Assembly (NCBI RefSeq): GCF_000471905.2
Contig: NW_006495273.1
Coordinates: 4,507,689-4,571,688, forward strand
DNA: 64,000 nucleotides
Direction of reading: 5' to 3'
Origin: Amborella trichopoda
Lineage: Eukaryota > Streptophyta > Magnoliopsida > Amborellales > Amborellaceae
In this document: positions 25,901-40,900 of the stretch, piece after piece
Position numbering within the stretch: the first letter of the stretch is position 1
How the letters are laid out: every line of letters starts with the position of its first letter
Notes under the pieces: generated by a model
The model's input: only the letters and a program-made list of their open reading frames with translations
Told to the model about the DNA's origin: nothing
Databases searched by the model: none
Made by a program: the position numbers and the translations under genes

Positions 25901-28900
25901 AAGTCTATTGACTTATTGCTTGATGTTGATGGGTTATTTTTGTTTTTGATAATCTTCATAATTTGCTTTTATTTTTTTTAGTTTTTATTCTCTATTTTTC
26001 TGAATTTTACTTGATTTTCCCCCTCTCCTTTTTTTTCTAATTTTTTTAATTTGACTAACCATCTGACCCCCATTAACCAGCCTGGACAGGCCATTCCGAC
26101 TGGACTGGCGCCCTCACTAGTTTGTCACCGGTCAGGTCTAAACAACATTGGTACTTATGGCTCAAGGACCACTGGTCAATGTTGACCAAGACAATATGTA
26201 CATGTTCATGCACAACTGCTTAAAGCCATAGCAATCCATTGATAGGTTTTGTAATTAGATGCCGATAACATCATCACCATATAGGATATTCAGAGTCTTT
26301 ATTTTCTATTTTCTTATATGAAGTCTAAATCATCAACTGAGTTGAAATTGCACAGCTATAAGAGGAATCCATTAGTTGCATAACAAGGAAGTCCATAGCT
26401 GAAGAAACGAAGTAATGATAGAACAATGCACCTGAACATGATCTAGAACTCCATCACCATTGATATCAGCATGTAGACCTCCTTCATGTAGATGAAGCTG
26501 CCAACACATTGCAAATTACATATTGTTTTATCTATAGATATTATTAAAAAATGCAATGCCAAGCATATGAACATTCATGACCTAAGTGGTGCAAACACTT
26601 TGATAATTGCACAAGAGCGGTAATAAAGGAAGAGTAAATATGAACTTTTTCATCATATTAGTTACAGAGTTACTGCAGTAAGAAACCCAATGTGAAGCAA
26701 CACTTGAGCAGTCAATGGCCATAAACTTAATATGGAAATACTCAACAAGACAAATTCTTAGCATTGGAAGAGCATATCAAGTTTTGTTGCAGTACCTTCT
26801 CCATGAAGATCCATATTTTTCTTTTTCGAATAATCAATAATTAAAAATCAGCTAGTTTCATTTCCATATGCTGAAAATTACATTCATGATGTAACTACAC
26901 GAACATAGTTCCTCTTTCCAACTTGAAGAACTTCGCTTGAATTATAACAGCCTAGAAACATTAATAATTTACCAAAATCAACTCATCAAAATGTCAGAGA
27001 ATTACTTGATTATTACTGAACTCATGTTGAAACAATCAATCTACTGTATAATGTTCCCTTAACTAGAAATCTTTACAAAGGATGCGAAATTGACAAATAT
27101 CCTGCTCATGTAAACTGAAAATCCATCATATTTTGTGAATCCAATCATGCTGTAAGTATGATACAAAACTCAGTGAAAATACATAATATATCTGGTTGCA
27201 TAGATACAACTCAACAAGAATGTAGTTTCATATAACATCAGCTGTAGAACGCTATGTAATGGCATGTTCTTCATTTTCTTGCTAATCATCAAATTCTGCT
27301 AGTCCCCAAATTTCCCATTGTAAAAGTCTAGGATTGACAATCAGATGCAGCAAGAATCTAGGCAGTGATAGTAAATTCATCAGCCATATTTTTCATCTTA
27401 AGAAACAAGAGAAAAAAGCAAAAAAGAACAATGTGCATAATGGGGAATTTTAAATTTGCAGAATACTAGTTCAATTATTCACATATTAAATAGAACTATT
27501 TCCATAGAAACTCTTAAAAATGTGTGCTACCATAGGTGAAACAAATTCAACTTCAACCATATATCGTTCTGAAATCAAAGTTCAATTTAATAGCTATTCC
27601 TATGCATGGAATTTCAAAACTTGAAAATATTGTTTCCCAATTGGGAAAAAAGTAATTCTCAAACAGACATCTTTAAATCCCGGCTACTATAAGTGTACGG
27701 ATTATCAAAAATTTATAATAATGCAGCACCCACAAGAGCACAACTCACAAGATGTTGAAAACTTCCATGGGTGGTATGCTTGTGAACAACTTCGGACCCA
27801 CACTTGAATTCCTTAAGAGGTTCAAACAAAAGCCTCGAGAGACAAAAGCCCAAAGAAATTTTAGAATTTTGGGAGACTCCATAAAAAAACATATATGACA
27901 TGTCGACATAGGTGAACCCTGAGATGCCAACAAGTTACCTGTAAGACTGAGGGCTAGTGGGCCATGAATATGGGAAGAATATTGCTTCTAATCTAATGGA
28001 AACACTGTAAACAGTGTTTTGTTTTTCCCAAGGTGGCCATGATATACTGTAACTCACGAGAAGGTAAAATAATGAAGACCTCAGTGAAGGATCAAATATA
28101 AACCCAATCTTCACTAGAATACACATGACTTAAAAACAAATGTATCGTACATATTTCCCGAACACCCCACAAACAATATAAACAATAGGTGGACGCGAAT
28201 TGACATCAGACTGCACAAAACAGAAGTGAATAAACTGTCTTCATTCAAAAGAAAAGTTTATCCATCAGTTCAGTATGGTTTATGACTGCATAGTTTAAAT
28301 GCATTGATAAACAATGTAGGCAAAGCTCATAGATCATAAAAATGAACTCTTATAAGAACCCAAGAACAAACTGAGCTTATTATATATGAACAGAACAGAA
28401 GGAGAACCCATGTAATCATGATAATGGTACCTTACAAACAGTGCGCCCTGATGCAATATGAACAGCCTCAATCCCTTCCTTTTGATGGGCTACAATCACA
28501 TTTGGGACCCACCAGAGCTGAGTATGGTTTGTTATTGTGGGCACATATGGCAAATTCTGCAGCCAAAAATTTAAACATATTACATTCTTCACATGAGATT
28601 GTGCACTGAACTGAAACTAACTAGCATATTTTGATAGCACTCCATTGCTTGAGGCAGAACAACATCCACATTTTGGAAATATAAGGAACTCAATACAGGT
28701 TGATCACCATATTAGCAACCAATGCATATTATGGAATCCTTTTGAGAAAACCACTCTTTCAAGCACAAATTTTATGCATGAAAACTAAAAGTTCTGTGGC
28801 ACCTCATTAAACTCTAAGTGAAAATGCATATGATGTTAAAGTGACAGTTGTTTATTTGTGTTCTGGGCTAAGAAGTAAAGAATCACTTCAGATTCATAAC

Positions 28901-31900
28901 TTCTGTCAGAGATGTGCATTTGTATATGTTGGATATGTAAATTGGGAGCTTACTGTACTTTGTACTGTTTTACGCTATTTTCTTATGAAGGATTTCCTGG
29001 GGCTCATTATGTACTTTGTATATAACCACAAAGAAAAATTGTCACATTGTGTACTGCAGACTATTATAATTTGAATGAAGATCAAGATTCTTTAAACACA
29101 TAACCTTACTTCTGCCTTCTTTTCCTCTATTTTCTTCTTTCAATTGAGGGTTTAATGGTTTAAAATGGTACCAGAGTGGGCTACTCCATAAAGAATAAGA
29201 AGAAGAGATTTATAGGACTAGAGAAGAGGTTTGAAGGTGAGGGGAGTTCACTTTCCCCTGAATAATGGGTCATCAATCACAAATCCCGAGAAATTGCTAG
29301 TAATTGTCTAGGCATATACTTCCCTTTAGATGGTTGAATAATCATTAACAGTTTCTTTCTTCTTGAAAGAATTGGTCTCATCAACTGGCATGATGAGAGA
29401 ACTTTAAAGTTCGAGTCCTTTGACTTTTGAAGTCCTCATGCAAACCAAATCTCGCAGCACTGGACTAAAACTCCATGGAAAATTTATGAGCGGTGATTAT
29501 GGTAATTAATCTTTTTCTTTGTCCATATTGTCACTCCCCTCACACCTAAACAATGATAATATTACTAAAGCATCTTCAGTAGAGAAATATAGGAATAGAA
29601 AGGATTCATATAGCATCAAGTACAAATAGAACTAATTCTTTCTAATTTCATTCAATTGTTTCCTACTTTTACTAGAGATTCAGAATTTCTGGATACTCCA
29701 CAGATCTCTTTACAAGGAAAGAAAATGTAGACCAGGCCGCTGGACAATGAGCTTGCACCCAGTCATGTTAACCCACACTAAGTAAGGATAAACGTATGAA
29801 AAAAAAAAATAAAGCAGAAAAATTCAATTTGTTTCAATGTTAGAAAATTGAATTCCACCTTCTTGCCTTTCTTTGAAGTAGCATAATCCGCAGCTTTCCC
29901 AATCGCTCGTGAAATCTTATTGCTTGAGTCCTTCCCTGGAGCATGGTTTTCCTCAGGCATTTGAAAAGGATTACTTGTACCTTTCCCCGGCATTTTTTTC
30001 ACTAATTTTCTTTTGTGCTTTCTGAAGTGTGCCAACTTAAAAGAGGTATCCTCCCTCCTTTCCTAGAAGAAGTAATTATAGGATGATATGGTTAATTACA
30101 AAACAAATGATTAACACTGGAAACTATCAAGATGAGAAGAAAAGAGAAGAAGATATAATTACCCAGCGGTGAGGCATCACTCCAAGTATAGATTCTCTAA
30201 ACTCCCTGCATTCCATCTGTAATAAATAAATCCTTAGCAGAAGGATATTATATCATAAATGAAATTTGGGATACATAATTAATAATCTTTCTAGTGAGAG
30301 AAGAGAAACAAAATAGAAGAAAACATAGCAGCGCAACTGAATGAATTAAATTATAAAACAGAAAATATTCACATAATAAAGAAAACATTAAACCAATTGA
30401 TGAATGCAAAGATGGGTTTCTATATTCAAGTGATATCTGCTCCATTAAATTTAAATATTTCATGGTTTGAATGACACTGGAAAGATTTTCAACATGACTC
30501 TCGAACAAACACTTAGAAAAAGGATATATCGAAGTCTATGACTCAGTAAAACTACTTTGCCGAGTACCATACATTACAAAAAATTACAGAATAGTAATTG
30601 AGCTACCAACTATCAGCTATGCAATAAGTTACTAATGCAAACCATCCTTATAGAATGGTCAAAATTGCATAAAACAAGTAGAAAACGAAAACTTAATATT
30701 GCCAAGTTTCCACTGTAAACCTATGTCCACAATGCTTAAGTTTCGTATTCTCTTTATCAAATCATGTAAATCTAAAAATGAACAACCACTAAAATTTGCA
30801 ATCCGATGCTTGGGTACTAGAAAATTTATGGGAATATACCAATGTTGTTAAGATTTGTCTGGTGGCCAAACCGGTGAGGGGACCAGTTCAGTTGGACAAA
30901 AACAATTCTTAAAAAAACCTTAAAAATCTGACTTTTCTCTATTTTTCAAAATATAAAACAAATAAAACAACAAATCAAGAAAATAGCACAATGAACTCTC
31001 TTGGACCTTGAAGTTTGGACGGATTGATGGCTGAAATCCTCCCTGGAAGTTGCCAAAATTTTGTGAAAGATATTGGGGTTTCAAGTAGAGAGAGAGAGAG
31101 AAAAAATCACTAAAGTGGCTCTCTCTTTCTAAAATTCACTTTAAGGCCCTAAAACCCTCCAATTTGGAAAAAGCACCAAAATGCCCCTGTTCTTTTTCAA
31201 CAGGACCAAAAAAACCAACTAAATGACCCCAAAAAAAAATGGAGGTCATTTTTGTCAGTTTTTACCCCCATTTAAACTGGCTAAATCAGCCTTGAACTGA
31301 TGGACAGGAAAGTATGGAATTCTCTCCCAAACTCACTATATCAGAAAGAAGAATGAACTTGGTCTCAGTTGGAGATAGGATTGCATTTGTTTATTAGTTG
31401 AATGAGATTCAAGTTGGGGAAATGGTTCAATTTGCCAATAGTGTGAAAGGAATAGCAATGAATCTTGAGAATGAGAATGTAAGTATTGTTGTCTGTCATA
31501 GCAGATCAGTCGTTCCACCTATTCGAGACCCGTCAATGGCCATTCTGGTCCAGGGTGTCAACCAGACCGGAATGGCCACTGGTAACCAGTTCTTGGTTTG
31601 GACTAGCTGGTCTGCTCCGCTTCAGACAACATAAGAATATAGACAAGACTCTTTTCGTTTAAAAAAAAATGATTTTAAACAAATTTCAAATCATAGCCCG
31701 GACAAAAAATATGTACACAAATTTCACCCTAAAAGACTTCATAGCCAAAGAGAAACATCGAAGTAGCTCTTGTCCACAAAGCTACATTAGCTTTGGAAAA
31801 CTATCAGTTAACAGCAAATATGAGTCATGCTTCAACTCAACCGTTAAAACTTCCCTTGAGGAAAGAATCTGGAAAACTTCCGTCCTTGCAATAGATAAAG

Positions 31901-34900
31901 ACGCATAATTACACCATGACATATGATTTAGGTGCCTCATACTACTAGACATAGCATATGATGACTACCAGAACTACGAAATCACATTGTCATGTTCTAT
32001 CAATGCAGAATGATATCAGCTGAATAAACAGAGCTCATTTGAGGGTCAGAAATCTGGAGTTATCACAATTATCCACTTCCATCAAGAAAAAAGTAGTCAC
32101 ATAATCATTAGGAAATCTATCTTCAATCTAAAGAAAAGATCTACACAGACACACCGATCATTTATATCCATAGAGTGAGCAACAGAAGAATTCAGGGCCC
32201 AGTTTAAGGACGAAAGCATCAGAACTGATTAAGGCTCAAAAGATACCCAGTTGTTTGTATCATAAGAGTTCAATCTGGTATTGTGCAACAATTCTAAAAA
32301 CAATATAGGAGATGCAATATAAGTCGAAATACAGCAATGACAAGAAAAAGAATTTGAGACATCCTTTATAGGAAATATTTTAACATCAAATTGGGAGAAG
32401 AAAATATCTACTGGAATTTGGGATTTTGCATATTTCTGCTTAATGACATGTGGCACTGTAAATAGATAAGGTAAATATGTACAGCTTTCCAAACAAATGT
32501 TGAATGCCTACCTCACCAGGACGACGGCTATTAAGAGAATGGGCATCGAGCTTGTAGTTGTGTTGTGGAATGAAATGGGTTGCATCTGTTGAATGAGGCT
32601 GCACATCCTACAATTGCACAAGACACTGCTTAATCACAGTAAGCATCTCAAAAACAGATTGCTTGCCTAATATGTGTGTGCACCACACACACACACACAT
32701 AGGCAACCTTATGTAGCTTTTTTGTAATTTCATAATCATGCAAGGTTGATGTCAAAATTAATTAGCACCACCATTACATTTACTGCTGGAGTTCTAGACA
32801 AATAGACATCAAGGATCTAAGGCCCATCAGTCCAATCTGGTGCTCCATGAGGATATGGCTCTAGTAACAAGGATTAAGTAAATCATGCATTTAATTATTC
32901 TCCCCAGTTCAGGGGTTTTATCGACACTAGGCAGATCTTGAATAGCATCTTCACATCCTCCAACTTGTTGGATTCAAGATTCAAATCTCAGGAACCTGGA
33001 GTTATCTAACCGTGTCAAATGACATTTTTTTGGTTGGTTACATATTGCAGGAAATCAGATTCAGGATTAAATGAAACCTGTGATGTGAGCCTACTGGTTC
33101 AGAGCAGTTTATCAATTATGAGGAACACTACCCTGAGATTTTTTGAGTTGTTCTGAAAGTATTAGACAAAGTGTTGCAGTCTTGGTCAACCCTCCTACAT
33201 TTGCTTTCATGACAAGAGCGCCTTTGGATGATCATCCTCAGAGGGCCCGAGTTCGGCTAGAGGGAGGTTTACATGCTAGGCATGCACGGGATTTGGCAAC
33301 CTAGAAATACAAAAGATTATGATGTTATTGGGCAGTTAAATAATGGAATATGTGATTCTTACAATTCATCTTGAAATGTTTTATATAAATTCCTTGGCAA
33401 AAAGTAAGTTTATCCAAAAGAAAAGTAATGTAATTAGAATGGAAGTGTGTATTCTGGAGGCACCCCTAGAAATGGACTCACCAGCACAAATTTATTCTGA
33501 ATCATATTGAACACACTTGTCAGAAGCTTTCATTTAGTCACTCTATTCTCTTGTACATACAAATAAAATAGATATAATCCTCATCAACATCATGGAACTC
33601 AGTTCCCTATCAATTTATATTAGAACGTTTTCAATGCCTTCCTCATGTTCAGAAAACCTAGACAGCCAATTCAGCTGGAATACAGTCTCTGTCGCTTCTG
33701 ATGTTATCACAGATTCATGAAGGAGAAGAACTGAAATTCAACGCATTCAAGAAAGGAGAACAGAAACTCCTCCTTTTTAGCTGAACCCCTCTGTTTCTAC
33801 CTCAGATCAGTTTGATTTTTGGTAGGTATTTGGCCCAAGATATTACACTTTTCCTGAACTTCATTCTGAAATTTTTAATCATTTGGACCCCATTGCAATG
33901 TCAACCTAGGTTTGGAACCAGAAGGCGAACCCCTTGAAGCCCTTGTTTGCCTATTTCTATAGCACCTGAAGATTGGAAAATGCACGCGGACCAATGCATA
34001 TATTTATGTGACAGGCACACACCTTTTGGTGTATACAATTATACTCTGGATGTGCTATCTGATGGAATGTATATTCATTTGACATGCACACCCTTTATGG
34101 TGTATATAAAATTATGATACTTTGATGTGCCGATATATGGCAGATATGATTGCCAGTGTGCATTCTTTGATGAAGACTGCATTACTGCTGACTCTAGCAT
34201 TGGCCCACAACCAAATACTCAATGAGCTACGGGTATGCCCCACTAAGCCTCATTACTAACATAGTTCAACAAACATGCAAACGTAAAAGATGTTTACAAG
34301 ACAAGTAGGTTGCAAGTAAGACAAGAAAGTAGATTGATACAGTACTTCATAGACATTTAATATGACAATCCATGGTGAGGAGCCTAAGCAACAGAAATCC
34401 CTTTATATTGAGCACTCCCAAGCAGAATCTCAGCCAATTTATATTTCTAATTCTTTTTTACAGTAAAATCACGGAGAAGAAAGCAAGGAATTCATGAAAG
34501 TTTGCGAGGAAAGTCACATAAAGAAAGCTGCCTGTAGTGAGGAGAAGAAATCAAGGAGAAGCTAGCAGGTAATCAAGTAAAAATATAACACAAAACTTAG
34601 TAGAACAAGAAAACACAATTGGAAGAGAACCTCCAAACTTGAATAGCACCATTTGGAGGATGCCAATGGCACATATTTCTAGATAGCAGGGAAATTTAAT
34701 TACATTTCCTTCACTAAAGATACAGAAACTGATGTTTAAATCTATTCAGTAATCAAATTTTCATCTATCTCTTTACAACAGTAACAATCAACATTCTCAC
34801 AAAGTGGATAAATACCAGTTGGCAATGTCTCTTTGATAAGAACATCTGACAGTAAACAAATTTTCATGTATCCTTTACAACAGCAACAATCAACATTCTC

Positions 34901-37900
34901 ACGAAGTCGATAAATACCAGTTGGCAATGCTTCTTTGATAAGAACATCTGAATGCATGGTCTCCATGTCTAGCTTATAGTATTTCTAGAGCAAATTAGCA
35001 AGTCAAATCATCAATCAAGTACCTCACTTTTTTTACTCCAATGTCGTTTCCCCGAACGACCCGCAAATGCATAAAATGAAAAATGACGTAAGTCCGCAGT
35101 CCCAGATTTCTCAGAGACCTGCAAAAATTTACAGTCACATGAGGCATAGCAATGAGAAATTATAACATAATTACATAAATGACCTTAGAACCTGAACCAC
35201 AAGGACCTACAGGTTCGACCTTTGCATGCAAGCTCCTGACAAAATTTTTGAAGTAATTGACTAAGTATCACAAATACTATAGTAGAAGACTGATAGTGGT
35301 CTTCACAAGATCACCAACTGTTCAAGAAAGAAACAAAGACAAAACAATTTCAAGAAAGAATGAGACTACCAGACAAGGAACCTAAAATCATCTTGATCAA
35401 GGGAAGTCCTGAACGTGACCCAGTTGACTAGGGAACACTTGAGTCAACATTGCATGACAGATTTCCCAGTTGAGTCACTGTCTACATTGGCTAAACAGGG
35501 AAATCCCCTCAAACAATTAATTTGGTGGACACTATTCCTAGTAATAAAACAAATATACCAAATCCTCTTTTATTCATCTGAGGCCATTAAAAGAATTTAA
35601 GGGGACCAAATGAACCCTTTCTACCCCATTAAGCTCGTTCTACAACTCCACCTGTGCACTCAATAAAGGAGAAAGCAAGAATCAAACAAGTTCTAAACTT
35701 ATTTGATTTGGCACAAAAATTACATTCATCAATTGGTTTCTCAAACACTGGTTTCTCAAACACTTCGGAGCAGACAAGCATATCAAAGATGCCGTTTGCA
35801 TGGGATGATTCAACAAGGTAGGATGCATGTAGACCACTATTGGAAAAAGATTACATGCTCCAATGACAGTAAAGTGTAAGCATAAACCTACTTAGGATTG
35901 TTGGACCCTAAAATTTGCTGATCAGCTCTTCATCCCAGATCAAACCTTTTAACAAAAAAAAACAAAAAAAACAAAAGAAATTGCTCCCCAAAAATGGTCC
36001 AAATAAAATCTGCCTCCAAGAATGAACATGAAGTGCCCATTTGATGGATGACCAAATCTAGGTAATCCTAACTCAAAGTCTTTTTTATTTTAAATTTTTT
36101 GAATTGTTCATCAGGTGATTCAAAGTTGTTTTCAAAATTTTCAGATTAAAAAAATCCCCCTGCATAGTTCTTTTGCCCATGCGAGCAAGTGCACACTTTT
36201 ACAAACCAATTTACATGTAAGAAAAGTTAACTTTTAACATGTAAATTACAATAACCCTTTCTCAAAAAAAAAGGTAAAATACAACAAATTATGAGTATAA
36301 TGTGAAAAGCTAATCCATAAAACATTATTGAATGTGATATAACTTCTAAAATTATGCTATATAAGTGCAAACCTTGAAGTTTCATGCTTCTTTAGTTTGT
36401 GTGCACTAATGTTTAAATCATGGACCATTCTACACCCATAAAATCCACAACTAGTCTACATGAATATAAGAAAAATTATGCTGTACAATATATACATTTG
36501 CATGTCATGTGAGATCAATGGATGTAGATGTATACACTATAAATTTCAGATTGGTATACAGCATTTAATACATAAATGCTAGAAGCATTAAAAAATGTAA
36601 ATCTCTCAATAAAATTGTTCATGTTCAGTTAAATTTGATGTATTTTGATATATGTGTGCATGTATTTTTACATGCATGGAAAGGGAACCACATCTATTAA
36701 GGACGGTACAGATGTCATAAGGGACTTCAGCCCAAGGTTGTATACTAAAATAAAGTTGATCCCTCACACTATGACCACATTCTTTATCTGCATCTAGAAC
36801 AGCAAAGGTCACTACAGAAGAATTGTGCATGCATGCGCAAGCTGGCATATGCAGAGCATGCATGTCTTGTTTCATTTATGCAAATTTGATCTTTTGGTTT
36901 TCTGAGTGAATAAAGAGGTAACTATGATAAAAGCTTGCACCATTATGCAAATGAATAAATAAAAGGAAATTCATCAAAATCCACCCAAGATATGAGTTAT
37001 ATCTGTTTTACCCTTTTTCAAATTGAACTTCAATACGCCCCTATTTAATTTCAGGAATTATATCAAAGGACACTAGTCATGATTTGGAATTGCTAGGAGG
37101 CACACTTTCCAATTTTGCCCCTCTTTCAAGTTAATTCCAAAGCACGCACCTTTTAGCACAGATCCAATTGATTATGTTTTTATGCTATGAAAGAATTAAT
37201 ATGTGGGGCTTTATGTTTTTATAATCTGAAGAAAAAAAATTAATATAGCCCCGCAAGAGCAATGTATATTTCCTTGCAGCAATAGCTGGTTGTATTTGTA
37301 GGATTCCAAATTTTGGAGACATGACCTACTCAACCTATTGATCACCTAGAAAAGAAAAATCCTTTGGGGCACACTTTGTACCCCCATGAAAAAACAAATA
37401 ATGCCCTAGGATGAGGGTGATTATGAGCAAGTTTCTCCCCAATTTCTCCCCATCTTTGGGGCTTTTTAAAAAAGTTTCCCTTAAGAACATATTTTTTTAA
37501 TACCAAGACACCTAAATTTAGATAGTATGTAATCCTAGGGCATGATTTTTGTCATGATGTTCCAAAGTGCATGCTGAACTTTTTTTATTTTCTAGGTTGC
37601 TCGTTACACTGAGTTGGTCACATCACCCAAATTTGGGATACTAAAAATATTTTAGCTAGGGTTTTGCCGAAGGGAGGAAATGTACATTTTGCTCCCACTG
37701 GAGTACACTAATCTTAAACGCCACATGTCCATGCAACAAGTGGTTTTCTTTGGAAGTAACTTTGGAAGGAGGGGCAAAATTGGAAAGTGCCCCTCTTAAC
37801 TCATGATTATGGTCACTCTAAAAAAAAAGAAAAAAAAATAATGATTATAGTCCTTTGATGGAAATTCTCAAATCAAATCTAGGCCGCTTGAAATTAAATT

Positions 37901-40900
37901 TAAATAATGGACAATGAGAAATAGTTCATATCTTCAGTGTATTCTGATCAATATCCCATAAATAAAAGACTTACAAGAGTATTCTGACAAGAAGAAACAT
38001 TGGCAAGGAATCCACAGACAAATTTCAGTAATACAAATACTTAAAAATTTTACCTCTTTCTCCTCAGCACTTCTTCGATGTTGCTCAGAATTTTTTTCTG
38101 CCTCCATTACTTCTTCAAATGGATCCAAATAAAGCTGCACAAAAATCATGCATTACACCATACGTACTGCATGTCCAAAACTACACAATTTTCTCCAATA
38201 TCATGACAAGAATGTCAGGACAAGCTTTGATGCATCATGCCACGAAATAGTAGTCGAAGAAAATTAGCATGCTATGACCGATATTACCTTCAGATCAAGA
38301 TCATCATATAACAACTGAAATGTAAGAACGAAAAATAACCAGCAGAAAGATGCTGTTATCAATAAGTAATGAATAAAATTGACCGATACAGATTAGAACT
38401 TAAAGATTAACAACCTCTTCCAAATTTGGACTCGCAAAGTGCAAAACTTGGTTGCAGTATATAACGATGTGGTTCCATACTAAACCTCTCTGCTTGGGAA
38501 GAACATGTAGCATAAGCCTTAAAGAAACTATTGCAAAGTCCCGTACATAGAATAAAGGGAAAAATAGACATCCCCAGGGTCCATTTCCAGTGCAGAGGCT
38601 TTCCTCTATTGGTCACCCCAAGGAATCTAAAGACATTTTCAGCCTAATTTATTGTGTAGTATTTTATCACAAAGAGTCTGTATATTATTCATTTTTTATT
38701 AGTTACTTGAACATTAATGTCTTGCTGTCCCTTTTCATGGCAGGTCTCGTGCCTCAATTATTTACAGGAGAAGTTCCAAAACAAATCTAAACCAAGACCA
38801 GAATGCCCCCAGTACACCTCCAATGAACAAATCACCAACTAGGTCTGCTCTAAGGTAAAAAATTGGACCCACGATAGTCGATCCCATTATGGGATATTTT
38901 GATTATTTTACATGTAACTTCTGACATTCTAGAAGATATCTAGGAGTGTTCAAGATATAAATACCAGATATTTGGTCATTTTGAGGTAACTCATAATACT
39001 ACATCAGATATAAAAGCTCTAGGAATGCTTCAAAATACTACATCAGATAATAAAGAATCTTCAGAATACCCAAAATATCATTGGAGAACATGGGAAAGGC
39101 AATAGATAGCCACTAATAAGTGCTTTATGCCAAAAACTATCCACATAAAAGATCTCCTGATAGAACCCTCTATGCGACTACTCACACACACATAAAGAAC
39201 CATATTATACACAAGTAATGACCACAGAGAGCATTCTAAATAGAATAACTCCCACATGACTCATCTGAGGGGGTCAATGCACAAAATTGAGCCCAGATGC
39301 CTATCAGCCCGAAATGATGCCAGATGTGATGACCTAAGGCCACCAAAGATTTAGTTTGTACAGCCATGAAAAACATGAATATTTACAAATCCAAGCATGT
39401 GCAGTCAAATCGACATGCAACACAAAAGAGTTGCTTCTCTGAACTCATTAAACTTACCAACAAGTAGCTCCTTGGTGGCAGACATCTGCCCGGCAGGGTC
39501 ACGAACCAAATCAACATCATTATTTCAGCATGAAGCACATCTTCTCTCACAAAATGGCACTGAACCTCGATGCACGGTTTGAGGATAAACATACAATTTG
39601 TAGCTATCACATCTCAGAAAAAAAGTACAGCCCATAGCCTCAGATTTGCTAGGAGCATAAACTAATGCATACCCATGCCTAAAGATGGCTACCATGGGTT
39701 GCTTCTTTGTAGTCCATGAAATGAATATCCTAACCAATCTGTATCAATATATCGAGCCAATCTTAAGTCATTTACCTCTTATGAAATGGCAACAATCTTT
39801 TGGTCTCAATTCCTGGATTACCTGTATGAATCTAACTGCACACCAAAAAAAGGAATTCTACACTAATTTGAATCGACCAAATGCTCACTATTATGTAACT
39901 CTTCACTGTCAAAGAACTCAAAATGCTTATTTGATTCTTTTCACTACCAGCATAATCCTCCATAACCAAGATGAGGCAAATTAAAATCATACTGAACAAG
40001 GGTGTGAAAAATTCGGGAGTAATCCGCATCTTGTGACTTGACCAATCAATGAATTAACAGTCACATGAGCTTTGAATAATTTAATATGAGCACCCAAAAG
40101 AAATACATCCATAGATGTTAAGTCAATATGATCACGAAACTGGATTGATCGTGTAAAGGCTCGTGATTGATGAATGTCAGAAGTTTCCTTTTGTCATGTT
40201 TAACATCGAACCAAGTACAAATATCATGTCATTGCTCCTCCCTACTAGGACATGCCACAAGATTTATATAAATTTGCTTCTTGGACAAGTCAGGCACAGC
40301 ATGTTGATATCAATATACGTCAAAACAAATAAGCAGGTCAACATATGTACTTTTTATGAAACCCAATCCAAAATTAAAAACAAAATGAAACATTAAGAAG
40401 CCTCTCCTTCCACCTTGACTTCAAAGATAACTTTGAGACTGATAAAAATGTCCAGTACTTATAACACTACATACTGGCTGCAGTGAATCATGCATTTCCA
40501 AATCAACAAAGTCACTTACAACCAACAGAATAAGAGTGCTACACAAGTCTAATCTCTGAGGCAAGTTTACAGTCAAAGCCCATTACTTGAATTGGATGTG
40601 GAACCAATGGGTGCACGTAAACGTTTAAATTATCAGAATATAAGCAACTCCTACATCAAGTATACATCACAAAAGTTGTTCAATTGCAGGATGTGATAGC
40701 AAAAGCAACATGTAAATAAATTTCAATGAATGTAAAACATACATGTGGTTGCATGTCCATCCTCCCCCCAACAATCACTAATCCAGCATCTCCATGCTTA
40801 AGTGTGTAGTTACTTATAGAAATAGCTATCTCCCTAATGTGAGCACCATGTGGAATGTCGTCCTGCCAACAGTTAGAAACCTTTAGCTGTGTGCAAAAGC

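Larger units (their letters stand above)
8502..26431 (-). other. 17.9 kb intron 11 of the NERD1-like gene, filled with mobile elements
   Basis: This is bounded by a GT donor after exon 11 and the tgtacag acceptor before exon 12. It contains at least eight separable elements, listed individually, most of them on the + strand and so antisense to the host transcript. Between them, 8505-9400 and 21.1-22.3 kb show no recognisable gene. Confidence 0.85.

Noticed and set aside
29380-29425. Possible tRNA/SINE B-box (aagttcgagtcc)
   Set aside because: No matching A-box at the right distance and no cloverleaf could be drawn.
34742-34966. Repeated-peptide frame on the - strand
   Set aside because: The repetition is fully explained by the 102-base tandem duplication in an intron; no family wording.
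39380-39740. Possible transposon-coding region on the - strand
   Set aside because: Short frames show faint Copia-like wording (YKLYVYPQT) but no second motif, so it is not reported as an element.
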